DNA from: Clostridia bacterium
Lineage (GTDB): Bacteria; Bacillota; Clostridia; Christensenellales; Aristaeellaceae
Direction of reading: 5' to 3'
Assembly: GCA_017463245.1 (NCBI GenBank)
Contig: JAFTPN010000009.1
Location: 1-63,115 of the forward strand
Length of the DNA stretch: 63,115 nt
Part shown: positions 38,584 through 45,873 of the stretch, one piece after another
Position numbering within the stretch: position 1 is the stretch's first letter
How the letters are laid out: each line of letters starts with the position of its first letter
Position numbers and translations under genes: made by a program
Notes under the pieces: generated by a model
Database searches by the model: none
Seen by the model: only the letters and a program-made list of their open reading frames with translations
Told to the model about the DNA's origin: nothing

Positions 38584-39155
38584 TTCTTCACCCCCAAGAC
38601 CTTTTCCATCATCGGAATCATCTGCGTCTTTTTGATGTACTTCATAGCAGCTTCAACATCTGCCGAGTGGCCGAAGCTGAGCACATCGGCTACATACTGG
38701 TAGAATTCCAGATACTTGCAAGCTTCCACAAAAAGCAAGTGGAAAGGCTCATCGGGATGCTTGGGAGCATGGTTTTCCTTCATCTGGCGGAGAATGTCAA
38801 TGTTCTTATTGAGCAGGGAGAGAACGTATTCCCGCTCATCCTTCTCCGCACGCTTGGCAGCCTTTTTCACAGCCACCTGTTTCAACGTTTCAGAGGGCGA
38901 CAGTCCAAAATCGGCAGCCAGTTTTTGAGCAGCCTCTCTTGGCGTCAGGTCGAACAGCTTTTCCGTCAGGCTAATCACATCACCCTTGGCCTGACAACCG
39001 AAGCAGTAGTAGTAATCATCGTTCAGCTTCATGCTGGGATGCTTATCCTGGTGGAACAGGCAGCAGCATTTGCCGCTGCGGTCAACGGGGATGCCATAGT
39101 GGGCGGCAGCCTGCGGGACGCTGACTGCCTGTTTAACGTTTTCATAGATCTTCAT
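38571..39155 (-). CDS. CHC2 zinc-finger primase-like protein
   Basis: A 194-residue protein beginning with a DnaG-type CHC2 zinc finger: C32-x2-H35 and C51-x2-C54 within CLFHQDKHPS and YYYCFGCQAKGD. The catalytic TOPRIM domain of DnaG is absent, and the C-terminal half is helical and charged. It therefore supplies template recognition and is paired with the overlapping P4-like helicase. GGAGG lies eight bases before the ATG. The gene is first in the leftward replication and mobilization operon and is divergent from the HTH regulator at 39360. Confidence 0.87.
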   Translation of the reverse strand: MKIYENVKQAVSVPQAAAHYGIPVDRSGKCCCLFHQDKHPSMKLNDDYYYCFGCQAKGDVISLTEKLFDLTPREAAQKLAADFGLSPSETLKQVAVKKAAKRAEKDEREYVLSLLNKNIDILRQMKENHAPKHPDEPFHLLFVEACKYLEFYQYVADVLSFGHSADVEAAMKYIKKTQMIPMMEKVLGVKKCRN

Positions 39156-39275
39156 TGTGGTTTCCTCCTCAAAATGGATTGATGCGCGCTCATCGAGACC
39201 CATTGTAGGAGAGGTGTAGAAGATACGCTTGTATTTCGGCCTATTTGCAAGCAAAATGAAAAAAGCCTCTCTTGA

Positions 39276-39323
39276 CTTGCAAAAATGCAAGAAAGATGGA
39301 ACGAATTAACAGGATGATTCGTT
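39276..39323. promoter_or_regulatory. Divergent control region with two dyads
   Basis: CTTGCA-4-TGCAAG at 39276-39291 and AACGAAT-10-ATTCGTT at 39300-39323 lie between the CHC2 gene and the HTH regulator. A half copy (TTGCAAG) is at 39246-39252. They are likely operators for the adjacent regulator. A weak rightward TTAACA-17-TTATAT is possible at 39306-39334. Confidence 0.5.
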
Positions 39324-39359
39324 ATGTTTTATATACAGAAGAAGTGAGGTGATCTCCCG

Positions 39360-40181
39360 GTGGATGAGATGCATGAATACTTACCCGGCGATTGCCGCGC
39401 CCGGATTCACGACTTGCTGGTGGAAAAGGGGATGACACAGGCACAACTTGCAGCAAAGATTGGCTTGTCAGAAGGCGCTTTCAGCCGATATATGAGCGGC
39501 GAAACAGCAAAGTTTTCAACAGCGAATGTAATCAAAGCAGCCAGAGCTTTGGATGTATCCACCGATTTTATCCTTGGAGAAACAGATATTCCATATAGGA
39601 CCAACTATGATATTGAAGCTCTGGGACTGAGTGCAAAAGCTGCCGAGAAACTGTACACAGGAGAAGTTGACCCGGTAACCGTCAGTCAATTGATCGAGCA
39701 TCCTGAGTTCGCAATATTGGTCAAGCAGATTGCCCAATTCAAGGACGAAACCATTGCTGCAAGTATCGCAGGAATGAACACAATGATCGACAACTTTGGT
39801 AAACTGCTTCAGAATATTGGTGCAAAAAACCCACGCTGGTCACAGGCAGCCAAATCTGCAGAACGAGATATTACTGCATTCAAAATGCCGGAAGGTCAGG
39901 CCGATACAACAGCAATGGAGGCTACCTTCTTGCGCCTTGTCAAAGACTTGCGTGATGGTGCTGATATGTATATTGCGCAAACCCAGAAGCTGACTACCAA
40001 TACGATGAAAACCCTCATGAAGAACCTGCAAAAGCGCGGGACAAAGAATCTGATGAAGATCACTCCAGAGCAAATGGTGGATTCAATTCTGGATACGGCA
40101 GATCCCCGTGTCTTTACAGAGCAGCACAAGGAGGCTCTGCGCATGGCGATGCTGCCGCTGTTTACGAAGTCCACGAAGTAA
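39360..40181 (+). CDS. XRE-family regulator with long C-terminal domain
   Basis: A 273-residue protein. Residues about 15-75 are a helix-turn-helix: LLVEKGMTQAQLAAKIGLSE then GAFSRYMSGETAKFS and VIKAARALDVSTDFILGET. The remaining 190 residues form helices of unknown family, without a visible LexA/CI autoprotease Ser-Lys pair. GTG was taken as the start with GAGG ten bases upstream. It is the only rightward gene in the central part of the element and faces the replication operon, so a role in controlling maintenance or excision is plausible. Confidence 0.82.
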   Translation: MDEMHEYLPGDCRARIHDLLVEKGMTQAQLAAKIGLSEGAFSRYMSGETAKFSTANVIKAARALDVSTDFILGETDIPYRTNYDIEALGLSAKAAEKLYTGEVDPVTVSQLIEHPEFAILVKQIAQFKDETIAASIAGMNTMIDNFGKLLQNIGAKNPRWSQAAKSAERDITAFKMPEGQADTTAMEATFLRLVKDLRDGADMYIAQTQKLTTNTMKTLMKNLQKRGTKNLMKITPEQMVDSILDTADPRVFTEQHKEALRMAMLPLFTKSTK

Positions 40182-40216
40182 CACGAGGCTTGTCGCTGCG
40201 GCGGGTAGGTAATATC

Positions 40217-40340
40217 CCTTTTGTGCCCCCGGCGACGGTGTCGCCTACATACGAAACGGGAGGGTATGCGATCTTTCGATCACACACCCTCCCGTTTCTG
40301 CTGCCAGCAGAAAGAGTTGCGTTATGCCGGACGCTTCCCT
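40217..40340 (+). repeat. Multi-hairpin repeat, copy 1
   Basis: This copy aligns base for base over about 115 bases with copy 2 at 43807. It has a GGCGAC-3-GTCGCC hairpin (40231-40245), a main hairpin with 13-bp outer stem (40253-40265 with 40286-40298) around an inner GATC-4-GATC stem, and GCGT/ACGC (40319-40334). The end that in copy 2 closes the unit and leads into oriT is missing here. Confidence 0.85.
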
Positions 40341-40371
40341 TTTCGCATTTGTCGGTGACTATACAAGAAAG

Positions 40372-40401
40372 AGAGTCTGACGCAATCGAGCGTCAGACTC
40401 T
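40372..40401 (-). terminator. Terminator of the ubiquitin-like operon
   Basis: A 12-bp perfect stem (AGAGTCTGACGC with its complement) and a 6-nt loop. Read leftwards it is followed by CTTTCTTG, and it lies 10 bases after the DUF6527 gene stop. Confidence 0.82.
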
Positions 40402-40410
40402 ACGAAGTGG

Positions 40411-40782
40411 TTATTCCTTTTTGGGATGGATAAATCCCATCAAGCGTTTGAAGAGACTTCGTTTCTTCCGTTTTTCTGCCTTCGGAAGTTCGGAAGAAGT
40501 AGAGGAAAACATATCTGCCCATACCACGTTATTTTTCCGGATCCAGTAGTGGGACTTGCAAGCAAACTGGAAGTTGCCGATAGATGGGTGCAGGGAGATT
40601 GTTTCACCGTCGTATTCAATCCTCCAGAAGTCAGGATCAATGGGAAGGATTACTTTTTCGCCGCAACCGCATGCACACAGATGAACGACCACGTTACAGT
40701 CAAAACATACATATAGTACATCGGACTGAAGTGTTTCCGGTACTCTGTGGACAATCTCAGTTTTAAAGGTCTTCATGCGCAT
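40411..40782 (-). CDS. DUF6527 protein (predicted zinc-binding, ubiquitin-like system component)
   Basis: A 123-residue protein with a cysteine cluster at residues 26, 29, 36, 38 and 40 plus His34 (VCFDC...HLCACGCGEKV), then LPIDPDFWRIEYDGETISLH and an FQFACKSHYWIRKNNVVWA segment with a further Cys and His. I recognise this as the DUF6527 pattern, found next to ThiF/E1-like and multi-ubiquitin genes. A treble-clef or RING-like zinc site is plausible but unproven. The start has GGAGA eight bases upstream and overlaps the E1-like gene by 20 bases. The C-terminus is strongly basic. Confidence 0.8.
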   Translation of the reverse strand: MRMKTFKTEIVHRVPETLQSDVLYVCFDCNVVVHLCACGCGEKVILPIDPDFWRIEYDGETISLHPSIGNFQFACKSHYWIRKNNVVWADMFSSTSSELPKAEKRKKRSLFKRLMGFIHPKKE

Positions 40783-41932
40783 AATTGAACTCTCCATCGT
40801 TTGTGGTATAGACACAGTTCGATGCGCGTACATCGTCGCGATAGAACCCCAGACTCTTCTTCCATTGCATTATTGCGTTGAGAGCACAAAAAGCATTGAG
40901 ATCCGCAGTCTGGATATTGGTCTGGTATAGATCCTGTTCTACTTCGTCGAAAGAGATGTGGGCGTCAACTGCTTGTCTGTTCCCGCTATGTGATACAGTT
41001 GATCGAGCCATGCCAATGAGTGAGGCCTCGGCACGATTGATGCTGATTCCTGTATCGATGAAGGTAATGTTGCGACTGAGCAGATGGTTCACAATGACTT
41101 TCTTGCAAACACCAGAATCCATCGCAAGGAAAACGAAGTCCAGTCCATCCAACTCACACACATTATGCTCATCAAGATGATACGGGTGCGAGTGGATGCA
41201 TCGGTGCATATTGCTGTAGATTCCTTGGAAGTAGTCTGTCTTGAAAGGCTGCTTTTCAAAGACATCTATGCAAGGTGCACCCGGAGCCCTGAAGGCATTG
41301 TGCTGGCAAAAAACATCACCATCAAACAAATGGATCTCTTCGACCGGTGTTTTTGCAACCTGATCCAGCAAGTACGATCCAGTTCCGCCAAGGCCGATGA
41401 TACCGATGCGCAGTCCTTTGAATCTGTCGGTGGCATCCATGATTGCGCCACGAGACGAGTTGGTGTCTGCATAGCATAAAACACTATCATCGGAGCTTAC
41501 GATCCTCTTGAAAGTAGTGGCTGTTGCTGTAGGATCGACAGCCTGTGCTTCAGCGGAGAGGATGCGTATGTATGATGTGAACTTCTGGTAGTTATCCTTG
41601 TATCCGTCTTTGGGTTTATTGGACAGCATCATGTTTACAGGAATGCCAGCGTATTTGTTGTTGATTTGGCTGTGGTATACAGCATCCATACGGACACCAA
41701 TTTTGTGATACGGAACGTTTCCCTGCATATACATGATGTGGTCGTGGGGAGCTCGAACAGTGGTTCCACTCATGTTGAGCTTTGCTACAAGGGTACCGTA
41801 CTGGACAGTACAAGTACTGTCCAGATACGGCACGTGGTAAACGATGGCACAACCCTCGCGAACTTCGAGCTCATAACCTTCGTCCTGAAGACGCTTCAAG
41901 TCAGAATTACGACTTATTACTACATCCGACAT
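40763..41932 (-). CDS. E1-like ThiF-family adenylyltransferase
   Basis: A 389-residue protein. The C-terminal two thirds form an E1/ThiF Rossmann domain with IIGLGGTGSYLLDQVA (nucleotide loop GLGGTGS at 180-186), HLFDGDVFCQHN (the D-x-D that coordinates Mg-ATP) and FVFLAMDSG. The N-terminal about 160 residues are a separate domain, with SNKPKDGYKDNYQKFTSYIR, seen in ThiF proteins of such operons. The family adenylates the C-terminus of a ubiquitin-like protein. The candidate substrate is encoded directly upstream, overlapping by 26 bases. No separate E2 or JAB peptidase is present. Confidence 0.87.
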   Translation of the reverse strand: MSDVVISRNSDLKRLQDEGYELEVREGCAIVYHVPYLDSTCTVQYGTLVAKLNMSGTTVRAPHDHIMYMQGNVPYHKIGVRMDAVYHSQINNKYAGIPVNMMLSNKPKDGYKDNYQKFTSYIRILSAEAQAVDPTATATTFKRIVSSDDSVLCYADTNSSRGAIMDATDRFKGLRIGIIGLGGTGSYLLDQVAKTPVEEIHLFDGDVFCQHNAFRAPGAPCIDVFEKQPFKTDYFQGIYSNMHRCIHSHPYHLDEHNVCELDGLDFVFLAMDSGVCKKVIVNHLLSRNITFIDTGISINRAEASLIGMARSTVSHSGNRQAVDAHISFDEVEQDLYQTNIQTADLNAFCALNAIMQWKKSLGFYRDDVRASNCVYTTNDGEFNYAHEDL

Positions 41933-42287
41933 TGAAGATCATCCCCTTCTTGACATGGACGATGCTGCCTTTCACCATGGTACCCTTACGATTTTCGACG
42001 GGTCCGTTGGAGAAGACTACGGTGTAGATCGTGTTAGCGCTGGTGCTGTTTGCCCCAAAGGCAAGCCGGACAACCTCGTCATAGGAGATCTGGGTGGTTC
42101 CGGCAGGCAGAACCTTATCCATTCCATTGACAATGATGACGATCGGCTCAGTTGGCACCCCGGGCTTGTCAGGCCTGTCCGGTTTTTCCGGAGGCTTGGG
42201 AGGTGCAGGAGGAGTAGGGTGGTCGGGGCGTTCCGGATGAGGATGCTCAACCGGAGGGGAAACGGGTTTCTCATGGTCGTGAAGCAT
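41907..42287 (-). CDS. Ubiquitin-like protein with proline-rich N-terminus (multi-ubiquitin domain type)
   Basis: A 126-residue protein. Residues 1-45 are a Pro/His/Lys-rich linker with PxxP repeats. Residues about 47-121 match one copy of the multi-ubiquitin domain: IVIIVNGMDKVLPAG, ISYDEVVRLAF, a central strand YTVVFSNGP, and the closing KGSIVHVKKGMIFNVG. A short C-terminal tail (CSNKS) follows, with no terminal Gly-Gly, so processing or non-conjugating use would be needed. It is first in the three-gene operon with the E1-like and DUF6527 genes. The exact chemistry is not shown by sequence. Confidence 0.85.
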   Translation of the reverse strand: MLHDHEKPVSPPVEHPHPERPDHPTPPAPPKPPEKPDRPDKPGVPTEPIVIIVNGMDKVLPAGTTQISYDEVVRLAFGANSTSANTIYTVVFSNGPVENRKGTMVKGSIVHVKKGMIFNVGCSNKS

Positions 42288-42388
42288 ATGCCTTCACTCC
42301 TTCCTAAATATATAAATAAAAGGAAAAAGCTCGGCTTTACTTTCCGTTGACAAATCTCGTTATTGCAGGAGAAAACGTTGAAACCTGC

Positions 42389-42417
42389 TTGCGCTTCGTC
42401 AAAAAGTTTGCTACAAT
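42389..42417 (+). promoter_or_regulatory. Rightward promoter with no gene behind it
   Basis: TTGCGC, 17 bases, TACAAT, in the gap between the ubiquitin-like gene and Fic 1. It points towards a terminator 50 bases on, not towards any reading frame. Confidence 0.5.
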
Positions 42418-42423
42418 GGAAGG

Positions 42424-42503
42424 GCCTAACGACCAAAGTGCAAACTTAAGCGCTTTTGTCAACCCGAGGGGACACCGTGACGACATGGTGTCCTTCTCTT
42501 TTT
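42424..42503 (+). ncRNA. Candidate small RNA of about 80 nt
   Basis: The candidate is defined by the promoter at 42389-42417 and a terminator (GGACACC/GGTGTCC stem at 42470-42493, then TTCTCTTTTT). It contains no start codon with a ribosome site. It is antisense to nothing annotated, but lies downstream of Fic 1 on the opposite strand. Confidence 0.4.
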
Positions 42504-42550
42504 GCTTTCATTCTCTTGAATTAATGTAAGCGCGGTAGATAGAACGAAGC

Positions 42551-43624
42551 TCAACTACGCCTTACAAGGTCCAGCAGTTCAACGAAGTAAAATGTTTTAT
42601 TTCGCTTTCGGTCGTCACTTCGAAGAATGCGATTATTCTCGAGTGCATCCAGATAGCGCTTCGCTTGACCCGCAGTAACTCCTAATTTGTCTGCCAGGGA
42701 TATGGAGTTCATTACAGGATGGGTAAACAAACACTCTAAGATTTGGTCAAAGCGTGGGGTGTTAATCACTTCTTGAAGAACTCGTTTCGTTTGCATATAC
42801 AACCTGTTCAGGGAGTCTATGTAATTGATGTGGATGTGTGCTTGTACAACGCATTTTCTAAGGAAGAAACTTATCCATTCATCATAGCTCCCGTTTCTTG
42901 AGGCCGTAAGCATATTGTAGTATACCCGCTTATCCTGGCTGATGGCTTCGCTCATGTAGAAAAGGGGACAGTTGATCACCTTGGCTTTGTACAGATAAAG
43001 ACTGATCAGGAGTCTTCCTACTCGTCCGTTACCATCTTCGAAAGGATGGATGGATTCGAACTGAGAGTGAATAATGGCAGCCTTGATCAACGGGTTTATA
43101 CCGTCGGTCGTATTGTTCATGTAGGCTATCAGCTCATCCATGTATTTTTTCGTTTCCGTGTGCGGAGGCGGTGTGAAGATGAGTGTTCCTACACTGTTGA
43201 CTATTTTGTTGTCTTGTGTCTTATAACGACCAAGGGTCTTTTGCTGCTCCTCTGTTACAATTCCATTCATTATTTGCTTGTGTAGCGATTTGATGAAGGA
43301 ATGCGAGAAGAGGTTATTGCGAAGATAGTCAGAACCATATAGGATGCTTCTTGTATGATTGTTGAACTCGACAATCACTTTATCGTTATTTGGTTGATTC
43401 CTAATTTCATCCTCAAATACATCGCTAATGGTAGTTTGCGTTCCTTCGATATACATGGTTGATTGTGCCTCGCGTTTATGCAGCAGCGGTATCAAGATCT
43501 GGTCAAAGTGGTAGCCGCTAATTTTTGCTTCCAGCACTCCCAAGACCTTTGATGCTTCGAATAGCTCATTGATGAAGCTGTTAGCATTATAGTCATTCAG
43601 CCTTTCGCGGAGAAACTTTAGCAT
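42551..43624 (-). CDS. Fic family protein (predicted AMPylase), class II-like
   Basis: A 357-residue protein with the full Fic active-site motif HPFEDGNGRVGR at residues 193-204. An N-terminal inhibitory motif TMYIEG is at 56-61, matching (S/T)xxxE(G/N), so activity is expected to be self-inhibited until relieved. The C-terminal 90 residues form a winged-helix-like DNA-binding region (SLADKLGVTAGQAKRYLDAL). Fic enzymes transfer AMP or other nucleotide parts to protein targets. AAGGAGG lies six bases before the ATG. It stands alone under its own dyad-containing promoter between the two structured repeats. Confidence 0.9.
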   Translation of the reverse strand: MLKFLRERLNDYNANSFINELFEASKVLGVLEAKISGYHFDQILIPLLHKREAQSTMYIEGTQTTISDVFEDEIRNQPNNDKVIVEFNNHTRSILYGSDYLRNNLFSHSFIKSLHKQIMNGIVTEEQQKTLGRYKTQDNKIVNSVGTLIFTPPPHTETKKYMDELIAYMNNTTDGINPLIKAAIIHSQFESIHPFEDGNGRVGRLLISLYLYKAKVINCPLFYMSEAISQDKRVYYNMLTASRNGSYDEWISFFLRKCVVQAHIHINYIDSLNRLYMQTKRVLQEVINTPRFDQILECLFTHPVMNSISLADKLGVTAGQAKRYLDALENNRILRSDDRKRNKTFYFVELLDLVRRS

Positions 43625-43660
43625 GTGCTTCCTCCTTCCCGATAATTGCTCCACGACTGT

Positions 43661-43694
43661 ATTATATGAGATATATTGTCAAAAGTCAATATAT
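43661..43694 (-). promoter_or_regulatory. Promoter and operator of Fic 1
   Basis: Read leftwards: TTGACT, 17 bases, TATAAT (43661-43689). An 8-bp inverted repeat ATATATTG/CAATATAT (43671-43694) covers the spacer and the -35 box, so a bound repressor would block RNA polymerase. Fic 1 has its own winged-helix segment and could be the repressor. Confidence 0.7.
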
Positions 43695-43695
43695 T

Positions 43696-43724
43696 ACCTG
43701 CATGTTTTTGAAAAAGATGCAGGT
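43696..43724. repeat. 29-bp near-perfect palindrome upstream of Fic 1
   Basis: ACCTGCAT and ATGCAGGT are exact complements. The bases between them (GTTTTTGAAAAAG) are also nearly self-complementary. It is probably a second operator or a terminator. Confidence 0.6.
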
Positions 43725-43806
43725 AACAACAGATTAAACGACCGAAAAACAGCTGTTTTTGCGTTATGAAGCTAATTATCGTTTATTGGTTATATCGCTT
43801 GATATA

Positions 43807-43958
43807 CCTCTTGTGGCCCCCGGCGACGTTGTCGCCTACATACGAAGAGGGAGGGTATGCGATCTTTCGATCACACACCCTCCCTCTTCTGCTGCCGTCA
43901 GAAAAGCGTCGCGTCGCACCGGACGCACCCCCTTTCCGCCGTTAGCGGGCACAAAAGG
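43807..43958 (+). repeat. Multi-hairpin repeat, copy 2 (complete form, abutting oriT)
   Basis: Outer ends CCTCTTGTGG... and GGGCACAAAAGG (43947-43958) can pair. Inside are GGCGAC-3-GTCGCC (43822-43836), the main hairpin (43844-43856 with 43877-43889) and GCGTC/GACGC (43911-43926), then a CCGC-GCGG stem. Relative to copy 1 two main-stem base pairs are changed on both arms, preserving pairing. Confidence 0.85.
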
Positions 43959-43997
43959 TATAACACACTACACTTTCAAACTGAAAGTCGTGTGCCA
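43957..43997 (-). other. MOBV-type origin of transfer (oriT)
   Basis: Read leftwards: CACAC, two bases, ACTTTCA, three bases, TGAAAGT, three bases, then GTGTG followed by TTATAC. This matches the layout of the pMV158 oriT (inverted repeat, then TAGTGTG/TTATAC with the nick at the slash). The predicted nick is on the minus strand between 43964 and 43963. The cognate MOBV relaxase is on the same element. Confidence 0.82.
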
Positions 43998-44093
43998 ACA
44001 GGACGCTCGCACCCCTATTGGATGACCCAGCGCAAAGCCGGCAGAGCCGTCTTTGGAAGCGTGCCATGCGGATAGTCACGCTTCTTTTGCTGG

Positions 44094-45086
44094 TCAGCCC
44101 ACCCGGATGTACGTCTGGTTCCGGCTGGTGGGCTTGTCCGGCATCCCCATCACCACCAGCCCTTTTTCCATGGCTGGGCCGATGTAGAGTTTCCGCAGGT
44201 TCTCCTTGGACTTGAGTCCAAGAGCCGCCATAATCTGTGCAGCGGTATACGGCACGTCGTACTCCATCACATCCAGCAAACGGCGTATCTGTTCAGTCAG
44301 ATACGCATCCTCGCCGGAAACCTGAGTGAGCACCCAATCCAGCGTCAGATTGATCTTGTCCAGCATGAACTCAACAAACTCATCTGACTTACCAACTCTG
44401 TGACAGGCTGCAATAGCCTCGTAGTATTCATCCTGAAACTCATGGATGCGACTCTCCAAGGGGAGGTACTGGAATACGGGATTCCACGCGGATAACAAGG
44501 CCGTCTGCCACAGACGAGCCATACGCCCATTGCCATCGGCAAAAGGATGGATGAACACAAATTCATAATGGAACACAGAAGAAAGAATCAGTGGATGCAC
44601 TGTGTCGGCTGCTCGTCGCATCCAGCCGAAAAGGGATTCCATCTGTTCCGGTACGAGATGCGGCGGCGGTGCCATGAAAATGCATTTGTTGTCCCGAAAA
44701 ACGCCTTCATCTCCCGTGCGGAACATACCTGACTCCTGTACTGTCAGATAGGTCATCACGCCATGCAGGGATTTTAGATCGTCAACAGAATAGGGATCAA
44801 ATTCGCCGATCTGGTCATAAGCCTGATAGGCATTCTTGACCTCCTGGATTTCTTTTTGCGGGCCAAGAACGGTCTTGCCAGCAATAACGCCTTTGACTTC
44901 ATCAAGCGACAAAGAATTGGCCTCAATCGCCAGCGACGAATGTATCGAGCGAATACGATTGTTGCGGCGCAAATGCGGCTTGCTTTCGAAGGTGCGGTAG
45001 TTGCTGATACGTCCCGTCTTTTCGGCGATCTCCGCAACCAGCGTTAGCATTCGATTAGAAATGGTGAATGGCGGTTCGTAAGGCAT
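44094..45086 (-). CDS. Fic family protein (second, Fic/DOC with C-terminal winged helix)
   Basis: A 330-residue protein with the Fic motif HPFADGNGRMAR at residues 180-191 and an upstream regulatory segment SLAIEAN (51-57), close to the inhibitory (S/T)xxxE(G/N) but with Ala after the Glu. The last 70 residues (IRRLLDVMEYDVPYTAAQIM) resemble a winged helix. The start at 45086 has AGAGG nine bases upstream; a GTG at 45095 is too close to it. It is only distantly similar to Fic 1 and has its own promoter. The upstream HTH gene at 45221 may regulate it. Confidence 0.9.
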   Translation of the reverse strand: MPYEPPFTISNRMLTLVAEIAEKTGRISNYRTFESKPHLRRNNRIRSIHSSLAIEANSLSLDEVKGVIAGKTVLGPQKEIQEVKNAYQAYDQIGEFDPYSVDDLKSLHGVMTYLTVQESGMFRTGDEGVFRDNKCIFMAPPPHLVPEQMESLFGWMRRAADTVHPLILSSVFHYEFVFIHPFADGNGRMARLWQTALLSAWNPVFQYLPLESRIHEFQDEYYEAIAACHRVGKSDEFVEFMLDKINLTLDWVLTQVSGEDAYLTEQIRRLLDVMEYDVPYTAAQIMAALGLKSKENLRKLYIGPAMEKGLVVMGMPDKPTSRNQTYIRVG

Positions 45087-45110
45087 AGACTGCACCTCTC
45101 TTTCAACATT

Positions 45111-45139
45111 ATTATAACCATTATAAGCAGAAATAGCAA
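45111..45139 (-). promoter_or_regulatory. Promoter of Fic 2
   Basis: Read leftwards: TTGCTA, 17 bases, TATAAT, about 25 bases before the Fic 2 start. Confidence 0.65.
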
Positions 45140-45220
45140 CATCTTAAGTGTTATCTTGCGTGGTTTCTTGCGTGCTATGTCGCTATTTATTCTATAAATA
45201 TGTATGTAACACCCAAAAAC

Positions 45221-45592
45221 TTATTTGGTCAGTTCCTTCCATGCCGGAAGATTCTCTTTGATAATAGTGTCCATGTCGGATTCTAATTCTTGCTGTTTTG
45301 TTCGCCTGGGCTTACTTGTTTTCTGTTCACAAAGTACTTCTTCAATATTTTTGTACTCAACATTTGTAAATAGGCGCTTGATCTCATCTGTACATTCCAA
45401 TGCTACGCATAGCTTGATCAGCGAAATGAGTGAAATCTGTCCGCTGGTTTCAAATCGTTTAATGCTGCCGTAGCTCACATTGCTTTTTACGCTCAATTCC
45501 TGCTGGGTGATCTTTCGCCGCTTGCGAATACGAGTTAATCGCTCGGCAACGCCCATGATGATTTCTTCAGGTGTTTCCCATACAAAATTCAT
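45221..45592 (-). CDS. XRE-family regulator
   Basis: A 123-residue protein. Residues about 15-80 are a helix-turn-helix (VAERLTRIRKRRKITQQELS, KSNVSYGSIKRFETSGQISL), and the C-terminal 40 residues form a charged helix. Regulators of this shape usually accompany HipA or other toxins, but no HipA gene follows; the next gene leftwards is Fic 2. GGAGG lies five bases before the ATG. A 16-bp perfect palindrome at 45646-45661, 54 bases upstream, is the likely operator. Confidence 0.83.
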   Translation of the reverse strand: MNFVWETPEEIIMGVAERLTRIRKRRKITQQELSVKSNVSYGSIKRFETSGQISLISLIKLCVALECTDEIKRLFTNVEYKNIEEVLCEQKTSKPRRTKQQELESDMDTIIKENLPAWKELTK

Positions 45593-45645
45593 ATGATCCT
45601 CCAATAGATAATATGTGAGTAATTTATACTAATTAGCACGTAAAT

Positions 45646-45661
45646 GGATAATATATTATCC
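45646..45661. promoter_or_regulatory. 16-bp palindromic operator
   Basis: GGATAATATATTATCC is a perfect palindrome. A related half site GATAATAT occurs at 45607-45614, next to the ribosome site of the XRE gene. Autoregulation is likely. The surrounding 329-base gap holds no supported gene. Confidence 0.6.
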
Positions 45662-45873
45662 GTTTAAATATTACTATATGGAGGTCAAATGATCAAGAGG
45701 GACTCTCATACACGATTGGAAATTGCCTATGTGTCACACCCCCTTTGAGAAGTTGTTTAAGATACAAAAAAAGTTCTCAACAAGTGTAAAGAAAAAGTCC
45801 TGCATAAGCATGGAATTTCAGCCTATCATAGCAATGATAACGAAATCCGTTCAACTAAGCTATTCAATGCGCC

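Noticed and set aside
40340-40372. A second oriT after repeat copy 1
   Set aside because: Neither the TAGTGTG-TTATAC nick context nor the flanking inverted repeat is present there; similarity to copy 2 ends before that point.
40190-40549. A 119-codon rightward frame over repeat copy 1
   Set aside because: It runs through the hairpins and a terminator and overlaps the DUF6527 gene end. The homologous copy 2 does not keep the frame.
45689-45748. A 19-codon frame with a good GGAGG site downstream of the palindromic operator
   Set aside because: It is too short to judge. It could be a leader peptide or a decayed gene start; no continuation or homologue is recognised.
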